From Adiantum capillus-veneris (Eukaryota; Streptophyta; Polypodiopsida; Polypodiales; Pteridaceae): 64,000 nt of DNA. Numbering within the stretch: the first letter of the stretch is position 1; each line of letters opens with the position of its first letter. The stretch spans positions 152,258,140-152,322,139 of the forward strand of contig CM043955.1 of NCBI GenBank assembly GCA_014529385.2, read 5' to 3'. The notes beneath the pieces were generated by a model, which was not told the origin of the DNA, ran no database searches, and saw only the letters and a list, made by a program, of their open reading frames with translations. A program made the translations under genes and the position numbers. Of this stretch, positions 56,525-64,000 are shown one piece after another.

Positions 56525-57020
56525 AGGGGTAGAAGATGATTTACCAGATGCCTATTCGTTCTCCGTGGAAATGATACCTAGATGGTCGGAAAACATTGTG
56601 TCATTGATGACAATAGCTCAAGTGGATTCACAAATACCACTTCCTATCACAATCAATTTAATCGAGCAATCGTCTATGTATCAATTACTAGCTGGGAGGC
56701 TATATAAAAGAAATCGGGATGGGGTATTGCTTTTATGCATTAACCCTGAAGAAAAAGAACAATACCTAAGTCAAGCACACGTTACCATAGTAGGACTTCA
56801 CTTTGCGTAATACCAAACTATGCAACGAATCTTGAGACTTGGAGTATTCTGGCCGACTATAAGGAGAGATGTTATATCTTTTGTAAAAGATTGCCCTCAA
56901 TGTCAAAAACAAACACCCATTCCTCATGTAACATTGTTTCAAATGTCACATGTTTCTAAGTGGAGTAATTATCTGGTTACTTACTTATCGAGCCGAACGT
57001 TTCCTGACGATATGAGTAAA
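56525..57020 (+). pseudogene. First H2C2 zinc-binding unit of element F integrase region
   Basis: After element H the frame continues with VEDDLPDAYSF, a YQLLAGRLYKRNRDGVLLLC segment, AHVTIVGLHFA (His pair), a TAA near 56808, then RLGVFWPTIRRDV and DCPQCQKQ (Cys pair). This is a complete H2C2 signature, the N-terminal DNA-binding domain of retroviral-type integrase. It is followed by a Met/Ser/Trp stretch and not by the catalytic core. Confidence 0.8.
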
Positions 57021-57340
57021 TGCCATCAAAGAGCAATTGAAACTGAAGCAAGAGACTATGATCTTATTGGGAACCAGTTGTATTGGAGAGGTAAAGATCA
57101 ACATTTGCGTCTTTGTGCAAATGAAAACCAGTATATTCCGATTATAGAACAAGCACATGCTGGATTAGCTGGAGGTCACTTTTCTAGTGAGACCACCGCA
57201 AGAGCAATCTTGATGGCAGGCATATGGTGGCAAACACTTTTTCAGATGCGAAAGAATATGTTCGAAGGTGTGATGCTTGTCAACGAGCAAAAATGCCAAC
57301 ACGAGTAGACAACATGGCCTTAAGACCAATGATGGGGGCT
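57021..57340 (+). pseudogene. Second H2C2 zinc-binding unit of element F integrase region
   Basis: A second full unit reads DYDLIGNQLYWRGKDQHLRL, EQAHAGLAGGHFSSE (His pair), then across a frameshift near 57230 AKEYVRRCDACQRAK (Cys pair). It leads directly into the core (GIDFVGPI). Sequence identity to the first unit is low, so this is not a recent duplication. Element D has only one unit. Confidence 0.8.
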
Positions 57341-58075
57341 AGAGCCTTTGCAAAATGGGGTATAGATTTTGTTGGACCGATACAGCCACCTGCTTATAGA
57401 ATCCAAGCTCAATATATCATTGTAGCTACGGACTATTTGACCAAGTGGGCCGAGGCTAAAGCAGCCCAAAAGAATGATGCCAGAACCACTGCTGCATTCT
57501 TATATGAGTATGTATTCACGAGATATGGACTACCAATAGAGATTGTCAGTGATCGGGGAACTCATTTTCTCAATGAGGTAATAGAGTATTTTCTTAATGA
57601 GTTTATGGTCATCCATAACAAATCAGCTCCCTATCACCGACAAGCAAATGGACAAGCTGAGCATACGAGTAAAATTCTTAGCTCGGTACTAGCCAAAGTG
57701 GTTAGTTCATGAAGGAGAGATTGGGAAATGAATCTCCATGCTACTCTATGGGCTTATCGAGTTTCATTCAAAACAGCTCTAAATGCTACACCCTTTAACC
57801 TTGTTTATGGTCTTGATGCCATACTGCCAATGCAATTTCTATTGCCGACATTAAGGGTAGCACAGAATCTTGAGTGGACTGGATATGAATTGTCAGAAAG
57901 ACTTGAAGATTTAGAAAAGCTAGATGAGCAAAGGCTAAGTGTTGTAGCTCATATCTATGCACAAAAGCGAAAACAAAAACAGTTTTTTGATTCCCACTTA
58001 ATCACAAAAATCTTCAAGAAAGGGGACTTATTTCTAGTCTATTCCCTTAAGCAACACATTCCCAAGTTTAACAAA
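57341..58075 (+). pseudogene. Integrase core and C-terminal part of element F
   Basis: The frame 57224-57712 has IIVATDYLTKWAEAKA (Asp 1), IVSDRGTHFLNE (Asp 2) and HRQANGQAEHT (Glu), so the DDE triad is intact. After a TGA at 57710, frame 57728-58108 continues with ATLWAYRVSFKTALNATPF and the C-terminal KKGDLFLVYS. The homology stops near 58070, before the expected GPF-type end. Confidence 0.85.
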
Positions 58076-58091
58076 GAGGGAGAAATACAAT

Positions 58092-58745
58092 TTGCCACTA
58101 ACCAATGAATTTCTAGAGAGAATGCATGCAGCCAAACAAAGAAATATCAAACGTCAGCAAGTTATTGATGATGAAGCCCAAGAGGAAGCTAGGCTTCGGG
58201 TACTCAAGCGGAAAGCTGCTCTCAAGAATCAACAGATATCGATTCCCATCAACACTTTGGAAATAGATGATCGACAATGGGAATTACCTAAAGACGTAGT
58301 TTCAACACATGACGTCTGGTTAGATGGAATGGATTTGCGCATCAAAGTACAGCTCAACAATCATAGCACCAATGCTTTGGTAGACACAGGAGCTAGAGTG
58401 AATGCAGTCAGTTATTCCACATACAAGAAGGCAACAAGTCAAGCATTGATAGCAGGAATAGAGACAATCAAAGGATGCAACAAGAATACAACTTCAAAAT
58501 TGGGAGAAGTCAACTTGAACGTGGTAGTACATGGATGTTCATGTCCTCATCAATTTGTATGCTTGCCAGATGAACACATGAATGAGACGATGGTTCTTGG
58601 AATTCCTTGGATGTGTACATACAAAGCAGTACCAGATTGGGATACGAATCAACTAAAGCTATCACCTAAAGGAGGGCAACTCATTGTTCCAATTGCACCA
58701 AGCAAGGAGGAATGCAAAAGAAGCAATCAACAGACCAATCCATGA
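58092..58745 (+). pseudogene. Retropepsin of module J
   Basis: The frame is open for about 217 codons and extends upstream in frame to about 58062. A basic helical N-terminus (RVLKRKAALKN) is followed by NALVDTGARVNAVS at about 58370-58410 with the aspartic protease DTG intact, then NVVVHGCSCPHQFVCLPDEH, then MVLGIPWM and a DTNQLKLSPKGG segment. This is the complete form of the domain that is degraded in element C. It would cleave a gag precursor. Upstream gag is absent. Confidence 0.7.
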
Positions 58746-59276
58746 AGCCAATCTTCTCCACCCCCTCGACAATCAAATGCTACATGTAGCATGCAAGGAG
58801 TCAGGCATATTTGGGTACCAAAAGCACAGCTTAAGGATAAACCGATTCAGATCTGGGTGCCTAAAACTTCACAGAAGAAACAAAAAAAGGTTCCAAGGAT
58901 TTGAACACAGAATCAAGTATCTCCAAGCAAGAAACCTAACATGAAAAGGGTTTGGAAGAAAAAGGAGCACTTATCTTCTCCACAAACCGTGAAAACAATC
59001 AGGCAGTGGCAAGTTAAGTCTCAACAAACTCCGCCACACCATGCAGCACCAAGCCGACCAAGCTACCAATGGACAAAAAAAGCTCAACAACAGTCAAAAT
59101 TTCTACCAACAGCTCAGGCAATTGGAGTGCTAAAGCACCCTGATGGTACCATCAAGCAAAGAGCACAAAAGCTACAAGATATTCTCTTTGGAAGACATCA
59201 GCAAAACAAACCTCGACATCGGAAACCCTTGAGTCAATTACTCAAGACTCAGCTCTTGCACACAAAATGGGTTTGA
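58746..59276 (+). pseudogene. C-terminal tail of module J protein
   Basis: Two frames, broken near 58900, carry IWVPKAQ, then IQIWVPKTSQKK, then KRVWKKK, then a Gln/Pro/Lys-rich stretch and a final KHPDGTIKQRAQKLQDILFG segment. The IWVPK and VWKKK motifs also occur in element C at 19857 and 20410. The basic composition suggests nucleic-acid binding. No known domain is seen. Confidence 0.5.
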
Positions 59277-59434
59277 ATTGCATTGATCTTCATATCAGGG
59301 TAGATCCAATTACGGCTATGCATAGACACAATTATTCAACCCATGCACGCAGTCGTCTCGGAGTACGCCACCCAGGAGGGGTGGAAGGGCACTAAGTACT
59401 AAGTAATTAAGGGCAATGTTTGAAGAGGGATCTA
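59277..59434 (+). other. 3' non-coding stretch and degraded purine tract of module J
   Basis: GGAGGGGTGGAAGGGCACTA parallels GGAGGACGGGCACTA before the element C LTR. GAAGAGGGATCTA precedes TGTTAACGTGC at 59435, as GGAAGGGGGGAA precedes TGTTAACTAAG in C. Confidence 0.5.
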
Positions 59435-60134
59435 TGTTAACGTGCAATTTTTTGCAAAATTACCTAATAATGCTCTTATAATTTATCATCAAGAAAAAAT
59501 TCACTGATAATATCTTCCCGATGAGTGTAAATAGTGTATATACTATCAGAAAATCATTAAAAATAGTCATTTTTGGGTATTTTTCATCATTTTTATTGAT
59601 AAGGAGGCCTAAATTTGGAGAAATCCAACAAAAAAAAATAAAGCTGTGTTTTTCAAGGAATTTTCTTAATTATTGGATTTTTACTTTACTTTTTTTGAGC
59701 ATTTTGCTATTTTCTTTGATTTTTTCAACTAAGCAGGTCAAAATGAATAATAAATAGCATGGAAGCTCAGATGGAAAAATGGAAGACACGATAGTGATAA
59801 AAAAGACAAGGCGGACAAGTACAATAATTTTCAATGAAATCAGAAGATGGAAGCGGGAAGCCTAAATTAGGTGGCCAGGCCTACTTTTGCAAAATTCTTG
59901 CAGAATGAGCTACAGGAATCCGATCACAAAATTTTTTGAGTCTAACATAGACTTCACAACCTAGTAGGACTAATGGGAGAATTTGGTTTGGGAAGTCCAG
60001 GTATAGATATCCATGGTAGGCTAAAACCACCTCATTTCCACTTAGAGCCTTTGCAGAGAGAGATTTTGGCCTCTTTCCCTCGACATTTCCGGAGCCCACA
60101 GTTGACCATTTTCAGCGTTGTCTCACACGAAACA
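59435..60134 (+). repeat. Possible LTR (TGTTAACG...GAAACA) between J and G
   Basis: It starts TGTTAACG after a purine-rich stretch. A candidate end ACGAAACA lies at 60134. The LTR reading is weak: no second copy is in the window, the body does not match the C LTR, and no primer site of known type follows. The sequence is AT-rich and non-coding. Confidence 0.3.
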
Positions 60135-60760
60135 TGAGGGGTAAGTTCTTTACTTGATAATGATCCATTTTTTACGGCCAGTAGCAGCTAGTCTAAAGCC
60201 TTAGAAAAAACCCTAGAAACCGAGCAGTGCACGAAGACCTACAACCTAAAACTGACCGTAACGCCTGCTAGCTTGACCAAATCGGATGGGATTTGAACCA
60301 TAGCATGCCCTAACATAATAGAGCCTTTTTATACCATCAAATGACCATTCTCGGCTGGGGTCAAGGGGGTCCCCAGTAGAAAAGCTAGGTTTTTGGCAAA
60401 TGTCAAAATTCCGACCTGACTTCATAGATGGCTTGCTAATGAGGTCCATATACAATGTATATGATTGGTTTGGTGAAAGTGTCGAAGTGTCAAATTCGAC
60501 ATACGGGGCCAAACTGACTCCAAATGAGCCAGAAGTGGACAGGTTGCTTCACGAAAATGTTACGGACAAGTCCAAAGCCTCAAAGTTGATTGACCAACCC
60601 AACAGACAGAGTAGTCACAAAACACGGTGATTTCAGAGTCAACAAAGCACAAAGTGATGCCAGCATGAACAAACTTGACCAAATTCAATTTAGGACTTGT
60701 ATTAGGTGTATGAAACATGTTTAGGTCAAAATTTGTGGGTTTTGCAAAGTTTTTGTCATT
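60135..60760 (+). other. 5' part of the element G leader
   Basis: Non-coding, moderate GC. A primer site is expected somewhere here if G is built like D and F, but none of the tRNA-Asp, iMet or Arg types is visible. An open frame at 60400-60630 shows no recognisable motif. Confidence 0.35.
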
Positions 60761-60761
60761 G

Positions 60762-61320
60762 AAGTTAATAATCGCGAATATTTACTTTTGCATCAGTTTT
60801 GCTTGGAAATTGTCAAATCATCTCACCTATTGCATGCCAAAATTCAAGTATGAGCCAAAATGACCACCCATTACTTGTGAAATTGCCAAACAACGCAAAG
60901 AAGTCTTTGCAAGCCAAAATTTGGGTTATGAACAACTTTTCTTGATCCAATTCACCATGCCCATAACCAATTTGTACCAAAAAATGTGAATTTTGGAAGA
61001 AAAGTTAATAATCGCGATTATTTACTTTTTGGTCAAAATTGGGGAATTTTGATATTTGGCCATCATACATTCAAAGTACATGTTGTGATAAGCCTAGTAG
61101 CCAACTTTGAATCAAGTTGGAGTTCAAAATCTCAAATTTCCTTAATATCTATTGTTTCAGAGACCTAAAGCCAAAATCTGGTACCATTTTCAACCTATGC
61201 ATCCAAATGAGCTCATACTTCACTCAGAGCATGAATTGGGTATATACTTCAAGCCTATAAAGCCAAGTTTGCAAAAAGTTGGAAATTTTCCTCAGCTGTA
61301 AATAATCGCGATTATTTACT
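60762..61320 (+). repeat. Leader array of element G: three long palindromes
   Basis: Palindromes lie at 60762-60789, 61000-61030 and 61298-61319 (spacing about 240 and 293 bp). The second is near-perfect over 30 bases with AAAAGT and ACTTTT ends, and the third is perfect over 22 bases. The centre is TCGCGA in all three. Flanking unit sequence shows little likeness to the D/F units, so the palindrome itself is the conserved part. Confidence 0.8.
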
Positions 61321-61750
61321 TTGGTTGCAAATTTTTGTTTTGACCATACAGTTTTGTTCCTTGCATGATTTTATGCATCTTTGCTTGTTTAAAAATTGAT
61401 TTAAAGCAATTTGGACCAGATTGTGAGCATTTCAGTTTAAAAGGACATTCCAGAGAAAAATCCGACAAATCTGCTAACTTTGCACTCTATTCATTGAACA
61501 GGAGCAATGCAAGCAACGGAGAGGGCCAAGAAGAAGATAAACTAGAAAGAGAAACTACAAGAACTGCCAGCGTATCAACTAGACCCCGAGTCAGTCAAAG
61601 TGGCAAAGGCATCCTAACTTTCTAAAGAACAGCTAGAAGAGCACCACACTACGGTCTTTAGTGACAGGTTCAAGTGTGAAGAAGGGCATTAGGTGGAGTT
61701 GCAACTCCTTTTTAAAGAGGTCTAAGATGTAGTTGCCAAGCCAGAAACCA

Positions 61751-64000
61751 AAGAGGCTAACCGCAGGTTGGGACTCACGCATTTACGAACAAGAGCCTTG
61801 TGGAGTGGACTTTTAGAAAGCTTACGAGCTTCTATCCACCATCAAAGAGGACGGAACGGCACAAATATCTGACACCCAAGGGAACAAGGTCGAGGTAGTA
61901 ATCACAAAAGAGATAGTGGTAGAGGCACTCAGATTGCCCACTGAAGGAAGGACCATGCGGGCAAGAGACAGGAAAACCGCAGGCACATTTAGCAAGGAGA
62001 GAACTATGGCTACATTCGCCGATCTTATCCATAAACAAGTGGAAGAGCCAGCCCGTTTGTACCATCAACACTTTCATTTTCTGACAAAAAAGCCACCAAG
62101 GTATACTACACCAAATCACGTCGTGGCCACCACCTTCACTCAGGTTCTTAAGTCAACAACAAGGCAGCGTGTGGACCACACGCAGTATGTCTTGACAACC
62201 TTGAAGGGCACCAAGAAGGAAGGCAAAATCAAATACTTGGGCGCGCCAGAGGTGTTGACTAGAATAGCCTATCATGCCATCAGCATGGCCGACAACCTAC
62301 CACCTGCCCCTAATCAGAATACATGGATTTTGGTAGCACAACCCTCTCCACGAGCTACAAGGTCAGGTAAAAGGTCACAGAAATCAGATGATGAGTCAAC
62401 TGACAGCTCACCAGAGCGGCACAGCAGCGAGAGCTCTAACAACGAAGAAAAGAGAGCCCGGAGAGAAGAGATGAAAAGGAAAGCTGTGGTTGCACACCAA
62501 GAGGAGCCAGTTCAAAAACAAGCGCATTTTGAAAGAGAAAAACAACGCAGTAGGCAAGCACAAGGAAAGGACCCAGAAAAGTGGGTACACACCAGACTAA
62601 AAGGAACTCGAACAAAGCATCACACCAGAAAAGAGGCAGGTGATCCCACATAATATTTAGAAAGAATGTACCAAGAAGCCGAAGCCCTAAAGTTGAAAGA
62701 GGCAGAAGAGGCTACAAAGAAAGCCGAGGAAACGGCTACACAAGAGCAAAGCCATGGATCTCCCCGACCCGCCTCACCGCCTCCGGAAGAACAAGACCAT
62801 CCCATTCCTAGCCCACCACCATCACCAGTAGGCAAAGGAACCAATGAAGAAGTAGAGACTAAAAAAGAGAAAGATTCTGAGTCCACCCACCAACAAACAA
62901 TGAAGAAGAAGAGACTAAAAAAGAGAAATATTCTGAGTCCACCTACCAACAAACAAAATCTACACAAAAAGCTGACCACACTGACGGACATAAGGAAAAA
63001 GAATCCGACGAGCCAGAACTGGAGCAGGCAGTAGAAGAGACTCAAAAGCCGGAGGAAGAAACTGATAAGAAAGCAGATACAGAAAAAGAGCCTACCACTA
63101 CACAGGAGACGGAGCGCGAGCCAAAGAAGGCAGAAAGGATGGCACATGAAGAGATATCAAGGGTTGAGACCATACATCCACTTCTACTCAACCAGAAATT
63201 GCCGAGGCATCAAACCCTCAGGATGTCCAAGAAGAAGACCGACCATCTACCTCCACACAAGAACCACCAGCAATTACGACGCAACAAGAAGCAACACACG
63301 AGGCTGCAGGCACATCCCATCTGGCAAGACAGGAGGAGTGGCAGTCAAATGATGAAGTGATAATACGGGTCAATGAATGTGCACGTCAGATGCAGTAAAT
63401 GACGGAGAGACTTTGTTCAGCAGCTTTGAACCACAGCATAAAGGCCAAGGAGCTAAATGGTGATTGACGCTCTTCAAGGAGAGCTAGAAGATAGGATGAT
63501 TATCATCACTAATCTCCAAAGGCAAGTGCAACAGTTGAAGGCAGAAGTGGATCAGGATTAGATGGCCAGAGATAAACACCAAAAAGAAATGGAGGAGCTA
63601 GGTGTCTCGTCACCAAATTATCTTATGCCTGCAAGGTAAAAGACGAGCAGCTGACAGAAGTCACGAATGAACTTCTTACAACCTCTCTGTCAGCTCAGAA
63701 AATTCAAGTGCAGTTAGATGTTGCCAATGCTTCCCTGCAATATTTTGAACAGAGAATCAATGATCAGACCATTTTCTTATAGCAAATCAGAGAAAACCCA
63801 TCCGTGGCCTCGATCAAGGGAACTGATGAAGTGTACAAGGCACTTGAAAATAAAAACAAGGACTTAAAATTGGAATTAAAGCTTGAACAATCATAGCGCA
63901 GAGACCTGGCACTGATGTAGATTCAAAGAGAGGAGGAGCTCCTAAAGGAGATAGCAGAACTCAAGGAGATAGATCAACTCCTCAAAGATGGAAATCCAGA
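61751..64000 (+). pseudogene. Coiled-coil-rich ORF of element G, unknown function
   Basis: One frame runs from about 61751 to 63034 with in-frame stops near 61814 and at 62651. The first 200 codons (RIYEQEPCGVDF, VEVVITKEIVVEALRLPTEG, EVLTRIAYHAISMADNLPPAP) loosely recall the N-terminal domain of plant transposon-associated proteins found in Athila-like gag regions, a tentative reading. A Ser/Glu/Lys/Pro-rich low-complexity part follows, with a 54-bp tandem duplication at 62857-62956 that shifts the frame, then long heptad-like segments (NLQRQVQQLKAEVDQD, KNKDLKLELKLEQS) to the window end. It is rich in stops after 63350. Confidence 0.45.

Larger units (their letters stand above)
43268..58075 (+). 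mobile_element. Element F: Athila-like Ty3/gypsy retrotransposon, same family as D, interrupted by H
   Basis: The order is LTR, primer site, palindromic leader, gag, two zinc knuckles, protease, RT, RNase H, (element H), two H2C2 units, integrase. It is better preserved than D. The five bases before the LTR are GTATC (43263-43267), lying inside the RNase H of E. No 3' LTR was found. Integrase sequence ends near 58075 and module J begins, so the 3' end is deleted, recombined or displaced. Confidence 0.8.
58062..59434 (+). mobile_element. Module J: 3' end of a C-type gag-protease element joined to the integrase of F
   Basis: From about 58062 the sequence switches from F integrase to a protease module related to element C, followed by the same C-terminal motifs, a short non-coding stretch, a purine-rich segment and a TGTTAAC that may start an LTR. 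The switch point lacks LTR or target-duplication signs, so I infer a deletion or recombination. Like C, there is no RT or integrase after the protease. Confidence 0.5.
60135..64000 (+). mobile_element. Element G: palindrome-leader retroelement with a coiled-coil-rich ORF, open at window end
   Basis: A non-coding leader with three palindromes identical in type to those of D and F precedes a decayed frame that is unlike D/F gag. The distance from last palindrome to coding start (about 440 bp) matches D and F (about 370-420 bp). No primer site or LTR is certain. Confidence 0.5.

Overview
The window looks like nuclear DNA of a land plant with a large, repeat-rich genome. The basis is the retrotransposon content: tRNA-Asp-primed Ty3/gypsy elements, one gypsy element with two RNase H domains (the Tat/Ogre arrangement), a tRNA-iMet-primed Ty1/copia LTR, and non-autonomous LTR elements with long non-coding or gag-pro-only interiors. 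The sequence is AT-rich with long AC, CT, GA and GATA-type microsatellites. I see no host gene, rRNA or tRNA gene, and cannot name the species.

Layout. 1-6928: element A, a large LTR element with no coding capacity, whose 5' LTR is cut by the window edge. 6929-7900: GATA-type and AT-rich simple sequence. About 7900-10140 and beyond: element B on the minus strand (LTR, tRNA-Asp primer site, and a leader made of roughly 260-280 bp repeats that each carry a palindrome). 10141-12765: degenerate sequence I could not assign. 12766-22260: element C, a relative of A with broken gag and protease-like frames but no reverse transcriptase or integrase. 22264-23419: minus-strand copia fragment L. 23420-26493: gag-protease remnant K. 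26494 to the right edge: a nested stack. D (gypsy) starts inside K. E (Tat-type gypsy) starts inside the first bases of what should be D's 3' LTR. F (same family as D) sits inside E's second RNase H domain. H, a short non-autonomous element, sits inside F's pol with a clean 5-bp target duplication. A 1.8 kb solo LTR (I) sits in D's RNase H, also with a 5-bp duplication. After F's integrase comes J, the 3' end of a C-type element, then G, with a palindrome leader and a coiled-coil-rich frame that is open at the window end.

All pol and gag frames carry stops, frameshifts, deletions or internal duplications, so none of these copies looks autonomous. The most unusual shared structure is the leader between primer site and gag in D, F and G (and in different form in B). 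It is a tandem array with a period of about 240-300 bp, each unit centred on a 20-30 bp near-perfect palindrome with core ATCRCGAT. The same palindrome stands before clearly different gag genes, which suggests a selected or exchanged cis-acting element, for example for genomic RNA dimerisation and packaging. H, the C/A/J group and the G protein are further candidates for poorly described non-autonomous retroelement families.
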